64,000 nt of DNA, taken from contig CAVRZY010000206.1 of NCBI GenBank assembly GCA_963725415.1, positions 1 to 64,000 of the forward strand, in the 5' to 3' direction. The stretch comes from CAVRZY01 sp963725415. GTDB lineage: Bacteria > Acidobacteriota > Terriglobia > Bryobacterales > Bryobacteraceae. Every line of letters starts with the position of its first letter. The stretch's first letter is position 1. Positions 1 to 7,220 of the stretch are shown piece after piece. The translations under genes were made by a program, and so were the position numbers. The notes under the pieces are model-generated. The model was not told the DNA's origin, ran no database searches, and saw nothing but the letters and a program-made list of their open reading frames with translations.

Positions 1-174
1 TGAACTAAATCCGCCTGCCGTGGATAGATAAGAACCTCCCGCCGTATCGGGCCCGTAGCCGATTCGCTTTCCTCCGTTGTCGGCCTCAAAATCTCCTCCA
101 GGGAGGGCCGCTACCCCTCCCCGGAAAGGAGATACGTCAATGACACCGTTGCGTCAACGGATGATTCAGGATAT

Positions 175-400
175 CTGCGATTCAGACACTGATACGTCAA
201 TCCGCAAAAACCTTGCCCTCCCCCAGTTTCACACCCGGTGCCTTCCCGGTTCGCGTAATTCGGGGACTGGCGCGAATTTCGCCGCCCTTGCGAAATTCGT
301 GGCCTGTACCCGAATTACCGTCCCCGCATTGGTCCGGTCAAAGAAACTGGGGGAGGGCAAGGGTTTTTGCTGCGTTCCATGCCCACTGTCTGAATCGCAG
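175..400. repeat. MITE-like element A, copy 1 (226 bp, 9-bp target duplication)
   Basis: The ends are inverted copies of ctgcgattcagaca and the whole unit is a long imperfect palindrome. It is flanked by the direct repeat tcaggatat at 166-174 and 401-409. Removing the element and one repeat restores the recombinase frame (IQDMPLRG), which is direct evidence of insertion. Its centre (about 253-328) is a hairpin of the taattcggg...cccgaatta type that recurs upstream of dnaK near 55.8 kb. Confidence 0.85.
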
Positions 401-542
401 TCAGGATATGCCATTGCGGGGGTTCTCGGCAAGAACCCAGGAGTGCTATGTGGCCGCCGTCCGCCAACTGGCCCAACATTATCACGCCCGCCCGGACCAA
501 CTCCGCGAGGAGGATCTGCGCCAGTACTTTCTCTACCTGGCG

Positions 543-675
543 GTAATGCCTCAGTCTCGGGGGCAATAGCCAGTGCAGCCGGGTAGGATAGGCTTCCAGC
601 CTGTCCGCACGCCTTTCGAATACCGCCCAAGACAAGCTGAAGCTTGTCCCACGGCCCCCGAGACTGAGGCATTAC
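543..675. repeat. MITE-like element B, copy 1 (133 bp, 8-bp target duplication)
   Basis: Terminal inverted repeats begin gtaatgcctcagtctcgggg and are nearly perfect. The element is flanked by direct repeats acctggcg at 535-542 and 676-683. Excision joins FLYLA to NQKKLP in the recombinase frame. No coding capacity is seen. A second copy of identical length lies at 2625-2757. Confidence 0.9.
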
Positions 676-750
676 ACCTGGCGAACCAGAAGAAGTTGCC
701 GGTACTCTTGAACTGCGATTCAGACACTGATACGGCAATGCGCAAAAACC

Positions 751-2101
751 CGCTCTGCGCCAGAATTCGTGGGGAGCCGCATTCTAGGCCGCTTTCCTGA
801 GAACCACGAGTTCGGTGTTGGTCACCGCCATGCGCTGGGCCTTCAGGAGCAGGTAGCGAAGGTTCTGGTAGCCGCGACCGCGTCGTAAGAGGCTCTTGAT
901 GTTGCCGTTCACGGCCTCCACCACGCCCAGCGGCACCTTCGTCCGGCAGTAGTTCAGGATGCCATCCAGATGATCGAGCAGCATCAGGGCCAGCTTCCGC
1001 AGCGGCTCCAGCCGCTGCCAGCGAAGCTGATCGATCCAGTTCTGCAGGTAGCGCAGCATGGCCCCTTCGTAGTGGTAGCTCCACAGTCGGTCGAGGCTTT
1101 CCTTCAACAGGTAGGCTTTCATCACCCGCCGGTTGAGGGCGAACAGCTTATTCAACTGCCGCTTCTTGCCAGTGTCCAGATGCACCCACCGGCTGAGCAG
1201 CAGCCAGCGTTTCCCCTTCACCAGCCCTCTCATCCGCCCGCCTTTGCGGAAGAACTCTGCCCGCCGCACCTCGTCCACCGCGTCGTTGGCGTGCTGCATG
1301 ATGTGGAACTTGTCGTAGACGATCCGGCAGTTGGGCGCCCACTGCGCCAGGCTCAGCCGGTACGGCTCCCACATGTCCACGCAGGCGGCTTCGATCCTCC
1401 GCCGTTGCCGTGCGCTCAACTCGCTCCGGAAGAACTCGTCCAGCGTCTCCTTCTTCCGCTCCCGCCCGAACCATAGCGGCTCACTCGTCTCCAGATTGCA
1501 TACCACCGTCAGGAACCGCTGCTGCTTGCCCAAATGAATCTCGTCCACGCCCATCTGACGCAACGCCGGCTTGCGGCGCCCCCCATCCCAGCGCTCCAGA
1601 TACCGCAGATCGATCCTCCGCACCGTGCTCGCCGACAGGAAAAACTGCCGGGCCACCTGCCGCGCCGCGGCACTCTCACAGGCCAGCCCCACAGCGTCCT
1701 CCAACCGCTTGGAAAACGGCGCCTTCGTCGGCAACTGCAGCACCTTCTCCCGCTTGACGCCACATTGCGGGCACTTCACCCGGTAGATCTCAATGAACAC
1801 GGTCGTCTGGAACTCCCCCCACGGCAGGTCGCGCACCGCCCGCTCGCTGACCTCGGCCACCTCGGTGAACTTCCGCCCACAGCCGGAACACTCGATCTTC
1901 CGGTTGCCGCGCTTGCGCCGAATCCACAGCTTCAGCGTCTTGGCCTTTTCATCAATCTCATGCCGGTAGACCCGGTACCCGGGCCAACTCAGAATCCTGG
2001 TGAACTCGCTGTCCGTACGCAACTTCAGAGTCTAGCCGAAACCCGCCTGACCTCGGAAAACCCGCAAACTCGGACCACCCCACGAATTCTGGCGCAGAGC
2101 C
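751..2101 (-). mobile_element. ISL3-family insertion sequence (1351 bp)
   Basis: The terminal inverted repeats are gctctgcgccagaattcgtg... at the left end and its reverse complement at 2078-2100. They are flanked by the 8-bp direct repeat caaaaacc at 743-750 and 2102-2109. An 8-bp duplication and a single long transposase gene fit the ISL3 family. The element appears complete and may be active. Confidence 0.9.
784..2022 (-). CDS. ISL3 family transposase
   Basis: A 412-residue DDE transposase. The N-terminal zinc-binding region has CSGCGRKF and CPQCG pairs, followed by a helix-turn-helix stretch (ARQVARQFFLSASTVRRI). The catalytic part shows GVDEIHLGK (first Asp), ACVDMWEPY (second Asp) and VVEAVNGNIK (Glu), typical of ISL3. 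The length is normal for the family and no frameshift is seen. The gene fills the IS, ending 33 bases inside its left end. It is likely intact and the only complete transposase of the 1-3396 composite. Confidence 0.93.
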   Translation of the reverse strand: MRTDSEFTRILSWPGYRVYRHEIDEKAKTLKLWIRRKRGNRKIECSGCGRKFTEVAEVSERAVRDLPWGEFQTTVFIEIYRVKCPQCGVKREKVLQLPTKAPFSKRLEDAVGLACESAAARQVARQFFLSASTVRRIDLRYLERWDGGRRKPALRQMGVDEIHLGKQQRFLTVVCNLETSEPLWFGRERKKETLDEFFRSELSARQRRRIEAACVDMWEPYRLSLAQWAPNCRIVYDKFHIMQHANDAVDEVRRAEFFRKGGRMRGLVKGKRWLLLSRWVHLDTGKKRQLNKLFALNRRVMKAYLLKESLDRLWSYHYEGAMLRYLQNWIDQLRWQRLEPLRKLALMLLDHLDGILNYCRTKVPLGVVEAVNGNIKSLLRRGRGYQNLRYLLLKAQRMAVTNTELVVLRKAA

Positions 2102-2596
2102 CAAAAACCCTTGCCCTCTCCCAGATTCACACCCGCTGCCTTCCCGGTTCGCGTAATTCGGGGACTGGCGCGAATTTCGCCGCCTTTGCGAAATTCGTGG
2201 CCTGTACCCGAATTACCGTCCCCGCATTGGTCCGGTCAAAGAAACTGGGTGAGGGCAAGGGTTTTCGCTGCGTTCCATGCCCACTGTCTGAATCGCAGTC
2301 AGGATATGCAATTGCCGGGCCTCGCCAAGATCCAGCGGCCCACCTCCAGATCCCCGATATCGACACTGATCGGCTGCTGCTGCACATCCATAGCAAGGGT
2401 AAAAAAGACCGCTACGTGCCGCTGCCCGATCCCACCCTCCAGATGCTCCGCGCTTTCTGGCGCACGCATCGCTCCCCGGTGTGGTTGTTCCCCGCGCCTA
2501 CCCGTCACAGTCTCGCGCACAGCCTCGCCCACCACGGCCGCCCGGTCACCCGCACCAGTCTCCAGAGCGCCTTCCATCGTTCCCCCAGAGGTCTCG

Positions 2597-3129
2597 ATGC
2601 TGCAAGTGGCGGACATCTTACGCCGTAATGCCTCAGTCTCGGGGGCAACAGCCTGTGCACCCGGGTGGGATAGGCTTTCAGCCTGTCCGGAACCCTTTCG
2701 AATACCGCCCGAGACAAGCTGAAGCTTATCCCACGGCCCCCGAGACTGAGGCATTACCTTACGCCTCCACGGCCCCGTGTATCGCGCCAAGCTGGCCAGG
2801 TGACCTTCCGCTATCGCGACAACCACACCCAGCGCTCGCGCCGCGCGACCCTGCCGGCCCTGGAATTCATCGGTCGCTTCCTCCAGCACGTGCTCCCACC
2901 CGGTTGCACCAAGCTACGTTACTACGGCCTCTGGAGCAACTCCTGTCGCCGGCAACTCGAGCAGGCCCGCGCGCTGCTCGACGCCCCGCCGCGCGCCGCT
3001 TCTGACTCGCTCGCCTCGCCGGCGGAGCCCGCCGTCTCGGCTCCCACGCCGGCACGCTGCCCGCATTGTCGCCGCGGGCAGTTGATCGTCATCCAAGTAC
3101 TGCGCGCGGAAAGGAAGCTTCCTCCATGA
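2597..3129 (+). pseudogene. IS91 family transposase remnant
   Basis: It begins with ATG at 2597 and reads MLQVADIL, is cut by MITE B copy 2 (2625-2757), and resumes LHGPVYRAKLA, a usual IS91 N-terminus. The sequence then jumps to VTFRYRDN, LPALEFIGRFLQHVLP and LRYYGLWSN, the C-terminal part of the Y2-transposase domain, and ends with a CPHCRRG zinc pair. The central part with the HUH motif and catalytic tyrosines is deleted and the join is out of frame. It is non-functional. Confidence 0.8.
2625..2757. repeat. MITE-like element B, copy 2 (133 bp, 8-bp target duplication)
   Basis: It has the same termini and the same length as copy 1. It is flanked by cttacgcc at 2617-2624 and 2758-2765. It interrupts the IS91 transposase remnant after codon 9. 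Two copies with different 8-bp duplications prove independent transposition by a transposase not encoded here. Confidence 0.9.
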
Positions 3130-3391
3130 GGGCGCCGTGGCTGCCTGCTCATTCCCGCCCGGCTCGGTTCGGCGCGCTGTGCTGCCCGCGCGCGTGCGCG
3201 GCAGTGTCTTCCTCCGCGGTTCCCAGGCACGCCAGCCGGGCCATCTCCACCCTTCTTCAGCCGCCCGGGGCCCACCGCCGCCTCTGTAGCAGGCCGGGCC
3301 ACCTGCCAGACGGGGCAAAAATCCACCCCGCTGCATAGCCCAGAAGCACCAAACCCGCGTTGAAAACCCAAATCCTCGGACGGGGGATTTA

Positions 3392-3448
3392 GTTCAACCT
3401 GGATTCTGTCGCGGCTTACGCGCGACAGGAATCCTTAATTTGTTAGAC
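3392..3448. other. attC-like recombination site 1
   Basis: Outer boxes are gttcaac (3392) and gttagac (3442-3448), with a strong hairpin around tgtcgcggcttacgcgcgaca. The right half closely matches site 3. However, the hairpin loop is in the opposite orientation to that of site 3, and the left box abuts the IS91-type element. The site lies just after the stop of the HEPN gene. Confidence 0.7.
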
Positions 3449-3458
3449 TACTCGCACT

Positions 3459-4232
3459 CTATTTCACCTTTTCAAGATGCGCTATTAATCTGTCGACGAA
3501 GCCCAATGAGTCCGCAACGTACCCGCGCGATATTTTGTGAACCCGCGTCTGTCCCCCCCTTTGATGCCGCACCAGGTCGCCCTCGTGAACGATGAGGTGC
3601 CTCCGCTGCACGATGGCGTTCAGTTGCTCTTTGATTGGGCCAATGTGCCCGGTTGCGTATGCTGTTTGCAGCATGCCAGTAAGACCTCGAACACCGATCA
3701 GCTCAAATGCCTCCTCGATCTCGCGCCAACTCTGAAAAGTGCGCCGATGAAGGCTCTCCTGAAGTGCGATTCGTAGCTGGTTCGCGGGACGCACATGCTT
3801 ACGGTCCTTGGAGGCCTTGCGTATGGCCTCCGTCATCCTGAGTGCCAAAGTCGCTGGAATCGACAGTGTTTCCTGAGAAGGCCGCAGGTCTGCTTTTCGC
3901 AGCGATGTGATGACCCGCTTCACCACTCGCTCATGGACATACCGATCCAAAGCACTGACGCCCAGGGTCAACGCAGAGCGCAGGAGGTCATCCAGTGAGG
4001 CGGATGAGAAATCGGCGGCGGCAAGGTTGGCACCATTCCGTAAGACCACAAGCGCATCCTTCGAATCGACGCGATCTATCCGGGAGCTTTGAGACCAGCG
4101 CATGAACCGACAAAATGAAGACTTCCAATCGTTGCGCATTCCACGCTGCCTCATGTTGACGAGACCGTCGTGCAGACGGAGGAGTCGCCGGGCGCGCTCT
4201 GCGATCTCATCGTAACCCTGTTTCGCGGTCAT
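3459..4232 (-). CDS. HEPN domain protein (RiboL-PSP-HEPN-like), cassette gene
   Basis: A 257-residue, mostly helical protein with no signal peptide. Near the C-terminus (about residues 210-216) it has RRHLIVHEGD, an R-x4-H motif with the usual His-Glu context, which is the nuclease signature of HEPN domains. Upstream regions such as ALDRYVHERVVKRV fit the helical RiboL-PSP-HEPN group. HEPN proteins of this kind are usually RNases in toxin-antitoxin or abortive-infection systems, or their inactive partners. No antitoxin partner is adjacent within the cassette. ATG at 4232 is the first start and no clear ribosome site is seen. Function is inferred from the motif. Confidence 0.75.
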   Translation of the reverse strand: MTAKQGYDEIAERARRLLRLHDGLVNMRQRGMRNDWKSSFCRFMRWSQSSRIDRVDSKDALVVLRNGANLAAADFSSASLDDLLRSALTLGVSALDRYVHERVVKRVITSLRKADLRPSQETLSIPATLALRMTEAIRKASKDRKHVRPANQLRIALQESLHRRTFQSWREIEEAFELIGVRGLTGMLQTAYATGHIGPIKEQLNAIVQRRHLIVHEGDLVRHQRGGQTRVHKISRGYVADSLGFVDRLIAHLEKVK

Positions 4233-4264
4233 TCTGTCGGCCCTTGCCTACCAAACATCGGGCG

Positions 4265-4329
4265 GTCTAACGACTGGGGCATGAGCCGCCGCGTCTTCTG
4301 CGGCGGCCCGGTGCATGCCCTGGTTAGGC
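4265..4329. other. attC-like recombination site 2
   Basis: The boxes are gtctaac (4265-4271) and gttaggc (4323-4329). The inner arms gccgccgcg and cgcggcggc, and the outer ggggcatg and catgccc, pair to a long imperfect hairpin. The stop codon of the gene at 4324-4746 lies inside the right box, a common arrangement in cassettes. Confidence 0.8.
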
Positions 4330-4746
4330 CGGACTTCCGAAAACTTCCCATCTGTCTTTGTACCGAACAATCGACGCTCGGTCGACCGAAAACCAAGTAG
4401 AGTGTGGCCTCGGGTGCTCGCAGGTGAGCTTGGCCACTGCGACACTGGGGACGACAAAGAACTCGTGCTCCTCTTTGCCACCCCTCTGCTTCAGGTTGAG
4501 CAAGACGTATATGTGACTTCGCGCCTTGAGATTGAGGGCATGTTTGCCGACGAGCCAGAATCCAAAGCTCGTTGCGTTAGTCTTCACCTGAACTGAGAAT
4601 GCCCGTGAGCAAGAATGGTTCGTGACCAGGAGATCGGCACCCACCGCACTCCGAGACGTCGGCGAGACGATGAACCCCAGGCGCGAGAGTTCCGCACCCA
4701 CGAGGTAGACGCCACGCATCCCCGTCATTTGGCCTTTCGATGGCAT
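4324..4746 (-). CDS. PD-(D/E)XK nuclease-like protein, cassette gene
   Basis: A 140-residue protein. Residues MRGVYLVGAELSRLG, then SAVGADLLVTN and FSVQVKTNA, give the E...GxD...QxK layout of PD-(D/E)XK nuclease folds of the Hjc or restriction-endonuclease-like type. Homologous small proteins are frequent on mobile DNA, usually without known function. The stop overlaps attC-like site 2, and the start (ATG 4746) is only 13 bases from site 3. It could be an active nuclease or a DNA-binding derivative; the sequence does not decide this. Confidence 0.6.
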   Translation of the reverse strand: MPSKGQMTGMRGVYLVGAELSRLGFIVSPTSRSAVGADLLVTNHSCSRAFSVQVKTNATSFGFWLVGKHALNLKARSHIYVLLNLKQRGGKEEHEFFVVPSVAVAKLTCEHPRPHSTWFSVDRASIVRYKDRWEVFGSPA

Positions 4747-4759
4747 ACCTGTTCTTTCG

Positions 4760-4822
4760 GCCTAACAAGTTAAGGATTCCTGTCGCGCGTAAGCCGCGAC
4801 AGGAATCCTTAACTTGTTAGGC
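4760..4822. other. attC-like recombination site 3 (near-perfect palindrome)
   Basis: The boxes are gcctaac and gttaggc, and the whole 63 bases are almost perfectly self-complementary around ctgtcgcgcgtaagccgcg. It lies four bases after the stop of the PIN gene. The very high symmetry is unusual for attC, where a few unpaired bases normally set the strand choice. Confidence 0.8.
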
Positions 4823-4826
4823 GGTA

Positions 4827-5657
4827 TCACTCCCCTGAAAAGCGCCTCCACGATTTCTCCCACCGCGTTCCGGCCAGAGCCTTGCCCATGTTGTCGAAAC
4901 CTCGGATCATGATGTAAAGGCCCGCGAGCACCTGAAAAACATCGCTCGCCTTCGCCTCAGCATAGACGAAACGAGGCCAGAACACACGCGCGGCGGCACT
5001 GAAGCCTACGAACACTTCTGCAGACCCATACATTAGGCGGTATCGCCCTCGACACCAATACAGCAGACAGGCGATCGCCAACAATAGGAGCAGCGTTCCC
5101 CACACGTTGATCGTCGAAACGATTAGTGAAAACTTGGATGCGATGACGTTGCCCAGCAAACCGGCCGCTAGGCCACCGATGAGGCCCCGTAATAGAGCAC
5201 CCCTCTGCGCGGCACGGACCTTTTGGGCCTGCTTAAGCAGTATCTCGTCGGCGGCAGGCGCGCTACCCAACCGCGCGTCCAATCCAGCAGCGTCGAGGAC
5301 CGGTATGCCAAGTTCTGATGCAGCGCGAACTAGGTGTCTGTCTTCCGTTGCGAGGGTAAGGTCTTCGCCGGCCTCGCGCGCTTGGGCCATCAACAGCGCT
5401 ATCGAAACGTCCGCGGAAAGTCCCTGGCCCCCCTGAAGGGCCGACGCCCCTTTCTCCTCCGGTACTTGGACGTCACCCAGACGAATCGCGTCCCGAATTA
5501 GCGAAAGGAGGTTCGACCTCTCGGGTCGTCGCCCGCCCACGGCTTGCAGCTCGCGCAGCACCGCACCCGGCACGACAAAGACCAGTCCTGGTCTCACCTT
5601 TGCCAGAACCTCTGGGCGCTGAAGCAGGACGCTTGTATCAAGCAAGTACTTCGACAT
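4827..5657 (-). CDS. PIN domain protein with two membrane segments, cassette gene
   Basis: A 276-residue protein. The N-terminal PIN nuclease domain (1-135) shows YLLDTSVLL (D7), VLRELQAVG (E36), GLSADVSIALL (D83) and LATEDRHL (D106), the acidic residues expected for a metal-dependent RNase, as in the PIN part of PhoH2-like proteins. Hydrophobic stretches at about 151-172 and 186-201 are predicted membrane helices. They are followed by a conserved-looking tail (VFWPRFVY, QVLAGLYIM, GFDNMGKAL). PIN plus membrane tail suggests a membrane-anchored RNase effector; this is inference. ATG at 5657 begins the obvious PIN N-terminus. It is carried as a single cassette with attC-like site 3 behind it. 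Confidence 0.8.
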   Translation of the reverse strand: MSKYLLDTSVLLQRPEVLAKVRPGLVFVVPGAVLRELQAVGGRRPERSNLLSLIRDAIRLGDVQVPEEKGASALQGGQGLSADVSIALLMAQAREAGEDLTLATEDRHLVRAASELGIPVLDAAGLDARLGSAPAADEILLKQAQKVRAAQRGALLRGLIGGLAAGLLGNVIASKFSLIVSTINVWGTLLLLLAIACLLYWCRGRYRLMYGSAEVFVGFSAAARVFWPRFVYAEAKASDVFQVLAGLYIMIRGFDNMGKALAGTRWEKSWRRFSGE

Positions 5658-5698
5658 GCGTGTTCACCTGTGACGAAAGCACCCTCCCAACAGGACCC

Positions 5699-5762
5699 CC
5701 CTAACGACCGGGCGCTCAGGCGCGGCCCGCATTTGGCCGTCGCCTGCAGCGCTTCGTCAGGC
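5699..5762. other. attC-like recombination site 4
   Basis: Boxes are ccctaac (5699-5705) and gtcaggc (5756-5762), each with one departure from consensus. The arms gggcgctcaggcg and cgcctgcagcgct pair. The stop codon of the gene at 5757-6905 falls inside the right box. It is related in sequence to site 5. Confidence 0.72.
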
Positions 5763-6905
5763 GGGACCTTCCGCCAGAGCGATTCTCACCGTGCCATTTA
5801 AGGATCGCCATTTCTCAATTAACCGGTCTCTGCTGGCTCTCGCGACAGGCAGAATTGCGTCTTCATATTTCCTCGGCATGAAGCCCGCTAGCCGCTCGAA
5901 ACTGTCTAGGTCTAGGGCGTACGACGCTTCAAACTCCCTCTTGTACTCGACATGAAAGTGGGGGCGGCGGTGGGCCGTCTCCTTGTACATCCGAAGCTCC
6001 GTGTGGCCTTTTCGCAGGATCAGTAGTTTCAAGTACTCGTCATCTGGATGCGATTTCTGACAGGCCAAGTCCACATCAGCCAAACGTCGCTGAAGCTCAG
6101 CCACGACAGGCACGAGGGGATCGCTCTCCGGCAGGTCGGTCATGCCTGTTGGCTCAGCGCTCTGCTCGATCAGTGCAGCCAACCCGTCGGCAAGAGAGAA
6201 CGCGGGACCCTGGTATACGTCAACTTGGCGACGCGCGGCTTCAAGAATAAGGGGCCAGTTAGCCCATCGGGCACGTAGTTTCACTCGCGGGGGCAGGCGG
6301 TACCTCTGTGGCTGGTGTGCTTCGAGGGCAAGGAACGTTTCTATCAGGCTTTGGAACTGCTGTTGGGCAGATTCTTGACACAAGCACGCCCAACTCATTG
6401 CTTGAGCAAGGAGTTCGTGACTGACGCTGTCAAGCGCAAAGAAAGCCTCATCGCGTCTCGTTCTGAAAGAGTCCCAGTCAGTCGTGCCTCCCGGGCCGAA
6501 GGTCTGCAGTTGGTCGTCAACACACGCAGCATCGACGCCCGTGTGAACAATGGCGTGCGCGTACTCGTGAAGGCGTACCACAGTGAGAAGGTCCGACACT
6601 TCGCATCGAAACCTCGGTGCATCAGCCCGGATGCGGTTTATGAAGATTTCGACCAAAAGGTGGTCCGCATCGTACCGCCCATAAAGAACATCGATTGGTG
6701 CGAGGCCTTCCTCCTCGGCTGCGGGAGAATAGGCCGGCATCTTCTCGGAGAAACTCTCTGTGGGGCCGGCATACAGCATGAGACTTCCGAGTGACCGCTC
6801 CGCGATGAGGCGTGCGTCGTCCATCCTAACGCCTGCCCTGGGTCCGCGCCGAAGCCTGTCTGCTACCCAGACGGCTACTGCCCACTTTTCCGAATCGCTC
6901 ACCAT
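5757..6905 (-). CDS. HExxH (zincin-like) protein with DUF4160-like C-terminus, cassette gene
   Basis: A 382-residue protein with no signal peptide. LHEYAHAIVH places an HExxH metal-binding motif at 113-117, followed at about 160 by a HELLAQAMSW helix that could supply a third ligand. The C-terminal 85 residues (HTELRMYKET, RRPHFHVEY, DLDSFERLAGFMP) resemble DUF4160, a small domain usually encoded alone with a DUF2442 partner. The fusion suggests a peptidase effector with a DUF4160-like module, but no characterised protein of this layout is recognised here. The start ATG 6905 lies just behind attC-like site 5, as expected for a cassette. Confidence 0.65.
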   Translation of the reverse strand: MVSDSEKWAVAVWVADRLRRGPRAGVRMDDARLIAERSLGSLMLYAGPTESFSEKMPAYSPAAEEEGLAPIDVLYGRYDADHLLVEIFINRIRADAPRFRCEVSDLLTVVRLHEYAHAIVHTGVDAACVDDQLQTFGPGGTTDWDSFRTRRDEAFFALDSVSHELLAQAMSWACLCQESAQQQFQSLIETFLALEAHQPQRYRLPPRVKLRARWANWPLILEAARRQVDVYQGPAFSLADGLAALIEQSAEPTGMTDLPESDPLVPVVAELQRRLADVDLACQKSHPDDEYLKLLILRKGHTELRMYKETAHRRPHFHVEYKREFEASYALDLDSFERLAGFMPRKYEDAILPVARASRDRLIEKWRSLNGTVRIALAEGPA

Positions 6906-6914
6906 AGTGATGCC

Positions 6915-6979
6915 GCCTAACGACTCAGGCGCTCAGGCCCGGCCCGCTGTCGGCCGTCGCCTGCTGCGCCTCGTTAGCC
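6915..6979. other. attC-like recombination site 5
   Basis: Boxes are gcctaac (6915-6921) and gttagcc (6973-6979). Arms gactcaggcg and cgcctgctgcgcctc pair imperfectly around a ggcccgctgtcggcc centre. It lies one base after the stop of the antitoxin gene and 10 bases before the next gene's start. Confidence 0.78.
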
Positions 6980-6980
6980 C

Positions 6981-7220
6981 TCAGCCAGCGGAGCGCCGCC
7001 GGCCAATCTTCGGAGCGCGGTCGCGAATGATGTGACCGAGCGCCCGAAGAGCTTTGTTTACCGACTTCGGATCGGGAAATACTTCAGCAACGTCGGGGTC
7101 AAGGACTACCATCATCGTCTCCTTTGCAAACCGACTCGCGTATTTCCCGCGAACGCCAGCGGAAAAGTCGTACTCCGGCAGCATCTCCTCGGATTCGTGC
7201 CTAGAGCGTACCTTCCTCAT
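6981..7220 (-). CDS. BrnA/CopG-type antitoxin of a BrnT pair
   Basis: A 79-residue protein starting MRKVRSRHES. The short YDFSAGVRGKYA segment and DPDVAEVFPDPKSVNKALRALG are typical of small antitoxins found with BrnT or RelE-like toxins; the C-terminal part is a probable ribbon-helix-helix. ATG 7220 is preferred over the upstream in-frame ATG 7328. It gives a 20-base overlap with the end of brnT, the usual toxin-first BrnTA order. It should neutralise BrnT and autoregulate the pair. Confidence 0.75.
   Translation of the reverse strand: MRKVRSRHESEEMLPEYDFSAGVRGKYASRFAKETMMVVLDPDVAEVFPDPKSVNKALRALGHIIRDRAPKIGRRRSAG

Larger units (their letters stand above)
713..2298. repeat. MITE-like element A, copy 2, split by an ISL3 insertion
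   Basis: The left part (713-750) and right part (2102-2298) match copy 1 from the ctgcgattcagacactg end to the tgaatcgcag end. The 1.35-kb ISL3 element sits between duplicated caaaaacc. The right flank still shows tcaggatat (2299-2307), as in copy 1, but the left flank does not. This copy is therefore probably a recombinant or part of a local duplication rather than an independent insertion. Confidence 0.8.
140..2593 (+). pseudogene. Tyrosine recombinase of IS91-type element, interrupted and deleted
   Basis: The start is ATG at 140 with a ggaaaggag ribosome site at 123-131. Removing the insertions (175-409, 543-683, 713-2298) reconnects a reading frame that begins MTPLRQRMIQDMPLRGF and continues ARTQECYVAAVRQLAQHY, the N-terminal core-binding domain of phage-integrase-like recombinases that accompany IS91-type transposases. 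It resumes after the ISL3-bearing repeat with HLQIPDIDTDRLL, KGKKDRYVPLP and PVWLFPAPT, which are central catalytic-domain motifs. The C-terminal HxxR and tyrosine region is missing: sequence jumps from LQSAFHRS to PEVS just before the transposase start. Another deletion probably lies around 712. It is not recognisable as an integron IntI. The gene is dead, though its parts are clearly identifiable. Confidence 0.75.
1..3396 (+). mobile_element. Degraded IS91-type element with nested insertions
   Basis: The segment is bounded by inverted ends: bases 1-12 (tgaactaaatcc) are the reverse complement of 3385-3396, and similarity continues for about 10 more bases. Inside are a broken tyrosine recombinase gene and a broken IS91-type (Y2/HUH) transposase gene in the tandem order seen in a known subgroup of IS91-like elements. 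Two pairs of MITE-like repeats and one ISL3 IS are inserted in it. Both genes have lost their catalytic parts, so the element cannot move itself. IS91 elements do not normally have inverted ends, so the matching termini may belong to an older carrier. The left flank lies outside the window, so no target duplication can be tested. Confidence 0.6.

Noticed and set aside
140..2593. The recombinase fragment as the missing integron integrase
   Set aside because: Its N-terminus and the adjacent IS91-type transposase identify it as the recombinase of an IS91-like element, and no IntI-specific segment is visible.
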